Positions 23,635 through 31,415 of a stretch of DNA of 37,020 bases are shown here, in pieces (positions within the stretch are counted from its first letter, which is position 1; each line of letters opens with the position of its first letter). Below the pieces are notes generated by a model that searched no databases, had not been told where the DNA came from, and worked only from the letters and a program-made list of their open reading frames with translations. Source of the stretch: CG1-02-33-12 sp964403775 (lineage in GTDB: Archaea > Nanobdellota > Nanobdellia > Woesearchaeales > CG1-02-33-12); assembly GCA_964403775.1 (NCBI GenBank), contig CAYOHL010000001.1:1-37020 (forward strand), read 5' to 3'. The position numbers were made by a program, and so were the translations under genes.

Positions 23635-25029
23635 CTATCCCTTCAAAACACCCAGGGGTTTCATCCTGACAACCTTTAAGCTTATTCCTGCATTATGAAC
23701 AGAATCAACAACCTGCTCAACATCCTTATAGCAGCCAGGAGCCTCTTCTGCAAATGATTTCCAGTTGCCTGCTTTTCCTATAATCCCTTTTTGTCTTAAT
23801 TCATCATTTACTTTTTCTCCCCTGAACTGCCTTAATGCAGCATTCCTGCTCATGGCACGTCCAGAGCCATGGCAGGAGCTTCCAAAGGTTTTTTCCAGGG
23901 CAAGCTCTGTTCCCTTGCAAATGTAAGAAGCAGTCCCCATTGTTCCTGCAACTATTACAGGAAGCTCTGGAAAAGCCCTTGTTGCACCCTTTCTATGGAC
24001 ATAATATTCCCTGCCTTTTATTTTATCGAGCTTTACAACATTATGGCAGATTGCATAAACAGTCTGCATGTCCATGTCTTCCCATGATTTTTTAAACACC
24101 CTTTCAAAGGTCTCCCTTATCCATTGTGTCATAACAAGCCTGTTTGTAAAAGAGTAGTTAACAGCACATTTCATTGCCTTGTAGTAATCCTGGCCTTCCT
24201 CTGAATTCACAGGGGCGCATGCAAGCTGCCTGTCAGGAAGCCAGATATTGTATTTTTTAACAGCCCTTTCCTGTATTTTAAGGTAATCTGTTGCAATCTG
24301 GTGTCCAAGGCCCCTGCTTCCGCAGTGAAGCATAATCAAAACCTGGTCCTTATCAACAATGCCTAGTTTTTTTGCATATTCCTTATCAAAAATATCACTC
24401 ACTTTCTGAATCTCAAGAAAATGGTTTCCTGCTCCCAAAGTGCCAAGCTGCGGCAATCCCCTTTTTTTTGCCAGATCAGAAACCTTTGAAGGGTCTGCAC
24501 CAGGCATGCATCCATTTTCCTCTGTTTTTTCTATATCTCTTTTTGTTCCATAGCCATTTTCAACAGCCCAGTTAAGTCCATGAGTCATAACATTATCAAG
24601 CTCATCATAACCTAACCTCAATTTTCCCTTGGAGCCAACGCCGCAGGGGATTGCATTAAACAATGCAGGAACAAGCTCTTTTAATTTTTCATTAACTTCC
24701 TTGAATGTCAGATTTGTTCTTATTGAGTTTATGCCGCAGTTTATGTCAAAGCCGCATAAGCCTGCTGAGATAACCCCTTCCTTGGAGTCAAATGCGCTTA
24801 CTGCACCCATTGGCAGACCATAACCAAAGTGCATATCCGGCAGGCCTATAACAGGCTCAATAATTCCTGGAAGGCATGCAACATTTGTAAGCTGCCCAAC
24901 AGCACTGTCCTCTATTAAATCTAGGATTGCCTTGTTTGCAAATATCTTTGCATCAACATTCATTTTTTCCTGTGCTGTTTTCGGCAACAGCCATTCATAG
25001 TCATTTATTTTCTGGATTTTTTCTTTCAT
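23635..25029 (-). CDS. rtcB: RNA ligase RtcB
   Basis: GTP-dependent RNA ligase that joins 2',3'-cyclic phosphate and 5'-OH ends in tRNA splicing and RNA repair. The 464-residue protein has the Mn2+ site Asp95 and Cys98 in GFDINCG (matching the Pyrococcus numbering), the GAGNHFLEIQ and LHCGSRGLGHQ motifs, and the guanylylated histidine segment SSCHGSGRAMSR. No intein interrupts it, unlike several archaeal rtcB genes. It lies 8 bp after archease in an operon whose promoter is upstream of the small acidic protein. It is convergent with the phosphoesterase; stops abut. Confidence 0.97.
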   Translation of the reverse strand: MKEKIQKINDYEWLLPKTAQEKMNVDAKIFANKAILDLIEDSAVGQLTNVACLPGIIEPVIGLPDMHFGYGLPMGAVSAFDSKEGVISAGLCGFDINCGINSIRTNLTFKEVNEKLKELVPALFNAIPCGVGSKGKLRLGYDELDNVMTHGLNWAVENGYGTKRDIEKTEENGCMPGADPSKVSDLAKKRGLPQLGTLGAGNHFLEIQKVSDIFDKEYAKKLGIVDKDQVLIMLHCGSRGLGHQIATDYLKIQERAVKKYNIWLPDRQLACAPVNSEEGQDYYKAMKCAVNYSFTNRLVMTQWIRETFERVFKKSWEDMDMQTVYAICHNVVKLDKIKGREYYVHRKGATRAFPELPVIVAGTMGTASYICKGTELALEKTFGSSCHGSGRAMSRNAALRQFRGEKVNDELRQKGIIGKAGNWKSFAEEAPGCYKDVEQVVDSVHNAGISLKVVRMKPLGVLKG

Positions 25030-25037
25030 CTTAACAC

Positions 25038-25451
25038 CTAAATATCCAAGCTAATGGTTGCTTTATAATTATTTCTTATTTTTTCAATCTTTAGCTTATA
25101 GTATGTTACTCCCTTTACAACCACGCCTGCTTTTTCAGGGCTTATGGGTTCACCATAAATTTTTGCCTTTAAATTATTTTCACTGATTTCTGTTATATCA
25201 AACCTTGAGAAAAATATTTCTTCTGTGTCAACAAGAGCAATAATCTCCTGCAGCCAGTTTACCATAAGATCTTCTGTAGAGCTCCCCTTCAAATCTACGC
25301 TGAAAGACCTTTCTTTCTTTACATTCTTAACATCACAAATAACGCTTGAAAGCGCAAGTGCAGAGTTCTTAAAAAGCTCTTCAAGGTTTTTCCCATAGGC
25401 CTCAAACATCACATCTGATGTAAGGCCCTCTATAAACTTGTAGTTTTCCAT
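25038..25451 (-). CDS. Archease
   Basis: Archease activates RtcB and lets it turn over many times. The 137-residue protein has the acidic start of the family, TSDVMFEAYGK, and the C-terminal signature IYGEPISPEKAGVVVKGVTYYKLKIEK. Position 5' of rtcB with an 8-bp gap is the common arrangement in archaea. It begins 2 bp after the stop of the small acidic protein. Confidence 0.95.
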   Translation of the reverse strand: MENYKFIEGLTSDVMFEAYGKNLEELFKNSALALSSVICDVKNVKKERSFSVDLKGSSTEDLMVNWLQEIIALVDTEEIFFSRFDITEISENNLKAKIYGEPISPEKAGVVVKGVTYYKLKIEKIRNNYKATISLDI

Positions 25452-25453
25452 CT

Positions 25454-25672
25454 TTAATAGGTTACAATCTTATTCAGTTCGAATGGTTTTTCTTCTTCTT
25501 TATCTTCCTCATTTTTTTCTTCTGCTGGGCTCTCAAACATGTTAAACGCACCCTCAGAAACCTCTGGTGACTCAGCCTCTTTTTTATCTTCTCCTACAAG
25601 GCTTGAGAGCATTTTTATCAGCTTTTTAATATCCTCGCCAGAATCCTCTTTTGTGTCTATTGTGATTTTCAT
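25454..25672 (-). CDS. Small acidic protein upstream of archease
   Basis: A 72-residue protein with a conserved-looking start MKITIDTKEDSGEDIKKLI, a short helix (MLSSLVGED) and then a Glu-rich acidic tail ending ELNKIVTY. AGGAGG lies upstream of the ATG, with a TTTAAATAA-type TATA box near 25721-25729 on the minus strand. This makes it the first gene of the archease-rtcB operon. I cannot name the family; similar N-termini are common in small archaeal proteins (recollection, not checked). A partner role to RtcB is inference from operon position. Confidence 0.7.
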   Translation of the reverse strand: MKITIDTKEDSGEDIKKLIKMLSSLVGEDKKEAESPEVSEGAFNMFESPAEEKNEEDKEEEKPFELNKIVTY

Positions 25673-25740
25673 AGGCCAACCTCCTTTTTGAAAAGATAAA
25701 TAAGGTATTATCTTATGATTATTTAAACATTTCTGAAAAA

Positions 25741-25962
25741 TTATCTTAGAAAAATTTTGTTGTTTGAGTTCAAGAGCACATAAAACAATGTTTGGTATTT
25801 CTCTGGATTCTCAAAAATGGTTTTCAGGGCATCAATAGTCTTTTCAAGCTTCCATTTAAGCGCCTGGGCAAACTCCTTTGCAGATATCTCGCTGTTCCTT
25901 GTTCTCAGAGCCATAAACACACTGTTCATCCTTTCAATGTCCTTTTCATCAATTTGCTGCAT
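25741..25962 (-). CDS. Small helical protein downstream of TBP
   Basis: A 73-residue ORF starting at the ATG at 25962, one nt after the TBP stop codon. The product starts MQQIDEKDIERMNSVFM and ends NNKIFLR. It has a helical region (ALRTRNSEISAKEFAQALK) and no known domain. A longer frame inside the tbp gene is less likely because it would be translated against the TBP reading. Coupling to tbp suggests co-expression, not a proven link to transcription. Confidence 0.6.
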   Translation of the reverse strand: MQQIDEKDIERMNSVFMALRTRNSEISAKEFAQALKWKLEKTIDALKTIFENPEKYQTLFYVLLNSNNKIFLR

Positions 25963-25963
25963 T

Positions 25964-26506
25964 TTATTTCTTTTTTGCCTTTTCCAATGTTTCCTCAAGT
26001 TTTGCAACAGCCTCATCTGCCTCTTTTTTGCTTTTAACACCAGTGCAGACTATTTTGCCATTAGAGAACAGCAGAAAGCTTGCCTTTGGCTCTTTGATTT
26101 TATAAACAAGGCCTGGAAACTGCTCTGGCTCATACTCAACATTTCTTAATTTCATAACCAAATCATTAAGGTTAAGCGCAAAACCCAAAGCACCTGAAGC
26201 AACCATGTTCTGCACATGTATTTCCGGCTCAATAGTTACCTTGACCTTTACTCTCTCTAAAAGCTTCATTATCTTGTGGATGGCCTCTTTAACCTCCTTC
26301 ATTGTCTTTGCGCCAGTGCAGACAACGCGCCCTGTTGTAAAAAGGAGTGCTGATGACTTTGGCGTCTTTAATCTTATAACAAGACCCGGAAACTGCTCTG
26401 GATTATACTCTGTGTTTGGCAGAGTTGATGCTATTTTCTCTAAGTTTAGCTGATGCTTAAATTCAGTAGAAACAACCATATTTACAATTCTTATTCCTTT
26501 AGCCAT
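25964..26506 (-). CDS. tbp: TATA-binding protein
   Basis: General transcription factor that binds TATA boxes and recruits TFB. The 180-residue protein is the classic two-repeat saddle. Repeat 1 has FPGLVIRLKTPKSSALLF and GRVVCTGAKT; repeat 2 has FPGLVYKIKEPKASFLLF and GKIVCTGVKS. It begins at the ATG at 26506 with a GGGGG site upstream and ends in a Lys-rich tail. It is divergent from the 26-aa microprotein gene across a 135-bp gap with promoters for both. Confidence 0.97.
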   Translation of the reverse strand: MAKGIRIVNMVVSTEFKHQLNLEKIASTLPNTEYNPEQFPGLVIRLKTPKSSALLFTTGRVVCTGAKTMKEVKEAIHKIMKLLERVKVKVTIEPEIHVQNMVASGALGFALNLNDLVMKLRNVEYEPEQFPGLVYKIKEPKASFLLFSNGKIVCTGVKSKKEADEAVAKLEETLEKAKKK

Positions 26507-26641
26507 TTTTAAACCCCCATGAAGCCTTTTTAAAGGCCTTTTTAAATGAAAAACACATCCTACTCATAAATCTTTCGGTTTTTAAGGAAAAATATAAAAA
26601 GGAGTAAGTTTATACAAATAAAAATAAAAGGAGGTTTAAAA

Positions 26642-26722
26642 ATGCAAACGTGGATATGGGTTATTTTAGTAGTACTTTTATTGGCCCTTCTGTATTACTT
26701 CTTCGTAATGAAGAAGAAATAA
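26642..26722 (+). CDS. 26-aa membrane microprotein
   Basis: The frame reads MQTWIWVILVVLLLALLYYF then FVMKKK and stop: one complete membrane helix with a Lys-rich cytosolic end. The ATG has a strong GGAGG site with good spacing (about 26630-26634), and an AAATATAAAA promoter-like stretch lies near 26589-26598. It stands alone between tbp and the patatin gene. Small single-helix proteins of this kind often modulate a membrane enzyme. The patatin downstream is a possible partner (inference). It is too short for most gene finders. Confidence 0.72.
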   Translation: MQTWIWVILVVLLLALLYYFFVMKKK

Positions 26723-26802
26723 GTCTGATTTCAGAAAGGCCTGATTTATTTTTTTGTTTTTATTTAAACAGAAAGTTTCTTGAAAAAGAGAGATGATACT
26801 CT

Positions 26803-27624
26803 ATGGAACATAAGGCTGTTGCCAGGAGACCGAAAATAGGCCTTGCTCTTGGAAGCGGCGGCGCAAGGGGAATAGCACATGTTGGCGTGCTAAAGGTTCT
26901 GGAAAAAAACAACGTTCCAGTAGATTATATTGCAGGCGTAAGTGCAGGTGCATTTGTGGGGGCATACTATGCCCTTAATAAAGAAATAGCTGGATTTGAA
27001 AAAATATGCCTTGGCTTGACAAAGAAAAAACTTCTTTCTTTTATTGACCCAATCAGCCCAAAAAAAGCATTGATTGCAGGAAATAAAATCAAGGAAGAAA
27101 TAAGCAGGATACTAAAAAACAAAGATTTCAAGGACCTTAAAATACCCTTAACAATTGTTGCAGTTGACCTTGAAAATGGCCAGGAGCTTCATATAAAAAA
27201 AGGAAATCTTGTTGATGCTATTCGTGCGAGCATAGGTCTGCCTGGAATTTTTTATCCTTTTAGGTTAGATGATAAATGGCTTGTTGACGGCGGCCTGATA
27301 AATGCAACACCTGTTGATATAGCCAGAGAAATGGGTGCTGATATTGTTGTTGCTGTTGACTTGACCATTAGTAGTGAAGTGAGATTTAAAGAGCCAACAA
27401 CTGTTGGAACATTAATACAGTCATTTGACATAATGAGAACAGAGCTTACAAAACTAAAAATCCAGTCAGTTAAGAATCTGGTTTTAATACAGCCCACTGT
27501 TGATGACAAGGATGAGATTGACTCATTAAGGTTTTATGAGGCCAGAAGGTTTATAAAGGCCGGCGAAGATGCAGCTGAAAAGGCCATTCCTGAAATCAAG
27601 AGAAAAATAAAGGAATTCTGTTAA
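26803..27624 (+). CDS. Patatin-like phospholipase, RssA/NTE family
   Basis: A 273-residue lipid acyl hydrolase. The oxyanion loop is GSGGARG (17-23), the catalytic serine is Ser47 in AGVSAGA, and the catalytic aspartate is Asp162 in LVDGGLINATP. Order and length match bacterial RssA-like patatins. It has no signal peptide and should be cytosolic or membrane-associated. The N-terminus is short and basic before the first strand. It overlaps the convergent small membrane protein by 4 nt at the stop. Lipid target is unknown. Confidence 0.93.
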   Translation: MEHKAVARRPKIGLALGSGGARGIAHVGVLKVLEKNNVPVDYIAGVSAGAFVGAYYALNKEIAGFEKICLGLTKKKLLSFIDPISPKKALIAGNKIKEEISRILKNKDFKDLKIPLTIVAVDLENGQELHIKKGNLVDAIRASIGLPGIFYPFRLDDKWLVDGGLINATPVDIAREMGADIVVAVDLTISSEVRFKEPTTVGTLIQSFDIMRTELTKLKIQSVKNLVLIQPTVDDKDEIDSLRFYEARRFIKAGEDAAEKAIPEIKRKIKEFC

Positions 27625-27812
27625 TGCTTCTTTTTCTCAAAATATGATGATATTGCAAAACAAAAAAATCCTGCTCCTAAACCAATGAAAAGCCATGCAG
27701 GCAGATTTCCTGTGATAAAGCCCATGCCCATGCCGATGAAGAGGCCTGCTGGAATAAAAAGCCCGCCAATATTTCCTTCTTTTTTCTTGACTGACTCTGA
27801 TTTTTTCTTCAT
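27621..27812 (-). CDS. Small two-helix membrane protein
   Basis: A 63-residue protein with a Lys-rich N-terminus, two glycine-rich membrane helices (about 18-36 with GMGMGFITG, and 38-57) and a Lys-rich C-terminus. This hairpin topology is common in small integral membrane proteins. Its 3' end overlaps the patatin stop. The family is unknown and the helices are clear from sequence. Confidence 0.65.
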   Translation of the reverse strand: MKKKSESVKKKEGNIGGLFIPAGLFIGMGMGFITGNLPAWLFIGLGAGFFCFAISSYFEKKKH

Positions 27813-27880
27813 ATTATCACCTCTTTTTAAGGATATTCTATTTTTAATAATCCTTTATTTAAAATTTTGCTTTTTAAAAA

Positions 27881-27953
27881 GCCTCGGGAGGGATTTGCAC
27901 CCACGACCTGCAGATTACGAGTCTGCTGCTCTGGCTGGCTAAGCTACCGAGGC
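27881..27953 (-). tRNA. tRNA-Thr (anticodon CGT)
   Basis: The minus strand folds as a 73-nt cloverleaf. The acceptor GCCTCGG (27953-27947) pairs with CCGAGGC (27887-27881), the D stem is GCTT/GAGC, and the anticodon stem GCAGA/TCTGC closes the loop CTCGTAA with anticodon CGT, reading ACG. The discriminator is T73 (27880), in line with many archaeal Thr tRNAs. CCA is not encoded. Three features are odd: A at position 18 where G18 is usual, G at position 55 in place of the universal U, and a T50-T64 mismatch in the T stem. It is either a real but unusual tRNA or a decaying copy. Confidence 0.88.
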
Positions 27954-27958
27954 ATGAT

Positions 27959-28114
27959 TTAAAGCTGTTTTAGCAGCTCTTCTTTGCTTGAAAACTTTTT
28001 CTGGCATTCAAAGCATATTGCATACTTTTTGCCTTTTTCATCCTTTACATAAGTGCCCAGCATCTTCTTTAAAAAAGTCTCCTCAATCCTCTTCTTGCAT
28101 ATTTCACATTTCAT
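27959..28114 (-). CDS. 51-aa CxxC zinc-binding protein
   Basis: The frame starts MKCEICKKRIEETFL and ends EELLKQL. Two CxxC pairs (Cys3, Cys6 and Cys34, Cys37) set 28 residues apart form a clear zinc-ribbon-type site. It sits 5 bp from the 5' end of the tRNA, on the same strand and upstream of it, so both could share a transcript. Too short for routine gene calling. DNA-, RNA- or protein-binding is the usual role of such domains. No more specific function can be read. Confidence 0.75.
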   Translation of the reverse strand: MKCEICKKRIEETFLKKMLGTYVKDEKGKKYAICFECQKKFSSKEELLKQL

Positions 28115-28184
28115 AAATCAAGGTTAAATTATGGCTTTATAAACTTTTTTAAGAAATTAAAGTTCCCCAGGCAAAACAAAAAGA

Positions 28185-28192
28185 TATAAATA
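28185..28192 (+). promoter_or_regulatory. TATA-like box for the por operon
   Basis: TATAAATA lies 30 nt before the porC ATG at 28223, giving a very short leader. Confidence 0.5.
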
Positions 28193-28222
28193 GTTTCAAA
28201 AATTCCAGTTTTTGTAAAAAAG

Positions 28223-28771
28223 ATGGTAAATATAAGGATTCACGGAAGGGGTGGCCAGGGAGCTGTTACAACAGGCCAGATAATGGCAATAGCAGCTTTT
28301 CATGACAACAAGCAGAGCCAGACATTTCCAATGTTTGGTGTTGAAAGATCAGGGGCTCCTGTTCAGGCATTTGCAAGGATTTCTAATGAAAAAATAAACA
28401 TAAGGAGCCAGATTTACAATCCGGATATTGTGGTTGTTTTGGACGCATCTTTGCTTGAGACAGTTGATGTTAGCTCTGGACTAAAGAAAAACGGAAAAAT
28501 AATTATAAACTCAAATAAAAGGCCAGATGAATTAAAAATAAATGGAAACTTTAATGTTTATACTGTTGATGCAACATCAATTGCATTAAAAATCTTTGGA
28601 AAGCCGATTGTAAACACGCCAATGCTTGGGGCATTTTCAAAAATAACAAAAGAAATTTCATTAAAATCATTAACAAAAGCAATTGATGAAACATTTTTAG
28701 AAACAAAGGGCAGGAAAATAGCTGAGCTTAACAAAGAGGCAATAACAGCTGTTTACAACCAGACAAAATGA
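28223..28771 (+). CDS. porC: 2-oxoacid:ferredoxin oxidoreductase gamma subunit
   Basis: Gamma subunit of the four-subunit pyruvate (or other 2-oxoacid):ferredoxin oxidoreductase, which decarboxylates a 2-oxoacid to acyl-CoA with ferredoxin as electron acceptor. The 182-residue protein opens IRIHGRGGQGAVTTGQIMA, the hallmark of the POR gamma domain, followed by SQTFPMFGVERSGAPVQAF. It overlaps the delta gene by 4 nt. First gene of the operon, with a TATA box upstream. Confidence 0.94.
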   Translation: MVNIRIHGRGGQGAVTTGQIMAIAAFHDNKQSQTFPMFGVERSGAPVQAFARISNEKINIRSQIYNPDIVVVLDASLLETVDVSSGLKKNGKIIINSNKRPDELKINGNFNVYTVDATSIALKIFGKPIVNTPMLGAFSKITKEISLKSLTKAIDETFLETKGRKIAELNKEAITAVYNQTK

Positions 28772-29037
28772 AAAAGCAAGAAAAACCAAAAATCAGTGTT
28801 GGAGCTGTAATAGAAGAGCCGGGTTCGACAATAAAGAACAAAACTGGCGGCTGGCGCTCTTTCAGGCCCATCAGAGATAAGAAAAAATGCACAAAATGCG
28901 GCCTGTGCTGGCAGTTCTGCCCTGACAATGCAATCAATGAGAACTTTGATGTAAATTATGATTACTGCAAGGGCTGCGGAATATGTGCAACTATATGCCC
29001 TTTTAAAGCAATAAAAATGGTCAAAGAGGAGAAATGA
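28768..29037 (+). CDS. porD: 2-oxoacid:ferredoxin oxidoreductase delta subunit
   Basis: An 89-residue ferredoxin subunit with two [4Fe-4S] motifs, CTKCGLCWQFCP and CKGCGICATICP, each CxxCxxCxxxCP. It passes electrons from the TPP site to external ferredoxin. The N-terminal stretch before the clusters (GGWRSFRPI) matches the POR delta family. It overlaps both neighbours by 4 nt. Confidence 0.95.
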   Translation: MKKQEKPKISVGAVIEEPGSTIKNKTGGWRSFRPIRDKKKCTKCGLCWQFCPDNAINENFDVNYDYCKGCGICATICPFKAIKMVKEEK

Positions 29038-30179
29038 AAAAAGTAATTGAGGCAAGCACTGCTGTGGCAATTGGCGTAAAACTATGCAATCCAGGGGTTA
29101 TTCCAATGTATCCAATCACTCCTCAGACTCATATTGTTGAACGGCTTGCAGAATATATAAATGATGGCCTGCTTAAATCAGAGATGATTCACGCAGAGTC
29201 AGAGCACAGCGCTATCTCTGCTGCTCTGGGTGCCCAGGCAACTGGTGTAAGAACATTTACAGCAACTGCTTCCCAGGGCTTGGCTTTAATGCATGAAATA
29301 TTGTTTGTTGTTGCAGGCATGAGGCTTCCAGTGGTTATGGCCATTGCAAATCGAGCTTTAAGCGCTCCAATAAACATATGGAACGACCAGCAGGATTCAG
29401 TATCAGAACGCGATTCTGGATGGATACAGCTTTATGTTGAATCTGCCCAGGAAGCTCTTGACACAATAATCCAGGCATACAAAATAGCAGAAAACAAGAA
29501 AGTTTTACTTCCTGTTATGGTCTGCTTGGATGGTTTTACATTAAGCCATGTCTATGAGCCAGTTGATATTCCTGAGAAAAAAGATGTTGATAAATTTCTC
29601 CCAAAATACAATGCCTTATTCAAACTTGACCCAAAAAAGCCAGTTACAATGGGCCCGATTGGATTTCCAAATACCTACATGGAATTCAGAAAAGCAACGC
29701 ATGAGGCAATGCTTGACTCAATTGATGTAATAAAAAATGCCAATTCACAATTCAAAAAATCATTCAACCGCTCATATGGAGACGGGTTGATAGAAACTTA
29801 TAAGGTGGATGATGCAGATTATGCAGTTGCAGCAATGGGAACTGTATGCAGCACAACAAGGGTTGTTGTTGACGAGCTGAGAAAACAGGGCAAAAAAGCC
29901 GGCCTGATAAAAATAAAGTCATTCAGGCCATTCCCGAAAAAAGAGATAATAAGTTATTGCAAAAACCTCAAGGGAATTGCAGTTATTGACCGCAATATTT
30001 CATTGGGAAATGAGGGTGCATTATACACTGAATTAAGATCAGCATTTTACAATCAAAAGAAAAAACCAATAATAAAAGGCTTTATTGCTGGCCTTGGCGG
30101 CAGGGATATAACCCTTGGCCACATTAAAACAGCTTTCAGGAAAATAGAAAACAGCAGTAACACTGAATGGTTGCTCTAG
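29034..30179 (+). CDS. porA: 2-oxoacid:ferredoxin oxidoreductase alpha subunit
   Basis: A 381-residue alpha subunit with the N-terminal TPP-enzyme pyrimidine-binding domain (MYPITPQTHIVERLAEY, EHSAISAALGAQATGVRTFT, TASQGLALMHE) and the C-terminal transketolase-like domain (RPFPKKEI, VIDRNISLGNEGALY). This subunit set with pyruvate-type signatures suggests PorA, but related enzymes for other 2-oxoacids cannot be excluded. It starts in a 4-nt overlap with porD. Confidence 0.94.
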   Translation: MKKVIEASTAVAIGVKLCNPGVIPMYPITPQTHIVERLAEYINDGLLKSEMIHAESEHSAISAALGAQATGVRTFTATASQGLALMHEILFVVAGMRLPVVMAIANRALSAPINIWNDQQDSVSERDSGWIQLYVESAQEALDTIIQAYKIAENKKVLLPVMVCLDGFTLSHVYEPVDIPEKKDVDKFLPKYNALFKLDPKKPVTMGPIGFPNTYMEFRKATHEAMLDSIDVIKNANSQFKKSFNRSYGDGLIETYKVDDADYAVAAMGTVCSTTRVVVDELRKQGKKAGLIKIKSFRPFPKKEIISYCKNLKGIAVIDRNISLGNEGALYTELRSAFYNQKKKPIIKGFIAGLGGRDITLGHIKTAFRKIENSSNTEWLL

Positions 30180-30202
30180 TTTTTTATTTTTTGGAGACAT
30201 AA

Positions 30203-30481
30203 ATGACAGCAGCACATCATTTAATAAAAGAGATGCATGCAAAGAATTTTTGCGTGTATTGCGGCAAGGAGCTTAAGGGAAAAAACTGGAAATCAGAGTT
30301 TGAGGCAGAACTGCATTACAAAACTCTTAAATGCCATGAATGCAAAAAGAAAAACAGAATTAAGGTTAATTTTCATGGCTCTGGCCATGACAACTGGGAT
30401 GGAAATGGTTTTGAAATAAGGGCAAAGGAAAGCCTGGAAAAAAAGATTAAACATAAAAAAGGAACAAAGACAAAAAATTAG
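30203..30481 (+). CDS. Small Zn-binding protein inside the por operon
   Basis: A 92-residue protein with a CVYCGKEL and a CHECKKK pair (about Cys17, Cys20 and Cys46, Cys49), a probable zinc ribbon or rubredoxin-like site, then a basic tail (KKIKHKKGTKTKN). It is not one of the usual POR subunits. The ATG at 30203 has a GGAG site 7 nt upstream. It lies between porA and porB in the same direction, so it is probably co-transcribed. It may assist cluster or metal insertion, or simply share the operon (inference). Confidence 0.72.
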   Translation: MTAAHHLIKEMHAKNFCVYCGKELKGKNWKSEFEAELHYKTLKCHECKKKNRIKVNFHGSGHDNWDGNGFEIRAKESLEKKIKHKKGTKTKN

Positions 30482-30506
30482 AAAGAGTTTAAACATAAAA
30501 AATAAA

Positions 30507-31415
30507 ATGGAAAAAACAATAGCCGGGATTTCAACAGAGGAATTTTTTGCATCAGGCCACAGGGCCTGCGCAGGATGCGGCGTTGCTTTGGCAGCAAGGC
30601 ATGCTTTAAAGGCAGCTGGAAAAAACACAATAGTTGTTAATGCAACAAGCTGCCTGGAAGTATTCAGCACACCTTACCCAGAAACATCATGGAGGGTTCC
30701 GTGGATACATGGGGCTTTTGAGAATGCAGCAGCAATTGCCTCTGGCATTGACAGGGCTTTAAAAACATTAGGCAAGCGAAAAGATATTAATCTTCTGGCC
30801 TTTGGAGGGGATGGGGGAACATTTGACATTGGTTTGCAGGCACTTTCAGGGGCAAGTGAGAGGGGTGACAATTTCTGCTATGTCTGTTTTGACAACGGCG
30901 CTTACATGAACACAGGAATACAGCGCTCAGGGGCAACTCCAAAATATGCCTCAACAACAACAAGCCCAGCAGGAAAAATTACTCATGGAAAAACAGAGTT
31001 CAAGAAGCCAATGCCTTTTATAATGGCAGCCCATAAAGCATATGTTGCAGCAGCAAACATTGCATTTCCTCTTGATTTTATCAACAAGGTTAGGAAAGGG
31101 CTTGCATTTAACGGGCCTGCCTACATAGAGGTTTATGTCCCATGCCCAACAGGCTGGAATTTTAGCAATAATCTCACAATAGACATAGCAAGGCTTGCAT
31201 TTGAAACAAAAGTGACGCCATTGTATGAAATTGAGAATGGAATTTTAACTATCTCAAGAAAGCCTGCAAAAGAAACCCCTGTTAAGCAATACCTGAAACT
31301 GCAGGGAAGGTTTAAGCATGTAACAGATGACGAAATAAAAGATATACAGCAGCATGTAAATAATGAGTGGCAGAGACTTCTTGACTTGGAAAAAACCAAG
31401 GCAAGAATATGCTAG
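30507..31415 (+). CDS. porB: 2-oxoacid:ferredoxin oxidoreductase beta subunit
   Basis: A 302-residue TPP-binding beta subunit. It has the cluster-binding start GHRACAGCGVALAARHAL, TSCLEVFSTPYPETSW, the TPP-Mg motif GDGGTFDIGLQALSGA, then FDNGAYMNTGIQRSGATP and TSPAG. It completes the alpha-beta-gamma-delta set. The gap to the Zn protein is short and there is a weak purine site before its ATG. The stop abuts the convergent UMP kinase gene. Confidence 0.95.
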   Translation: MEKTIAGISTEEFFASGHRACAGCGVALAARHALKAAGKNTIVVNATSCLEVFSTPYPETSWRVPWIHGAFENAAAIASGIDRALKTLGKRKDINLLAFGGDGGTFDIGLQALSGASERGDNFCYVCFDNGAYMNTGIQRSGATPKYASTTTSPAGKITHGKTEFKKPMPFIMAAHKAYVAAANIAFPLDFINKVRKGLAFNGPAYIEVYVPCPTGWNFSNNLTIDIARLAFETKVTPLYEIENGILTISRKPAKETPVKQYLKLQGRFKHVTDDEIKDIQQHVNNEWQRLLDLEKTKARIC

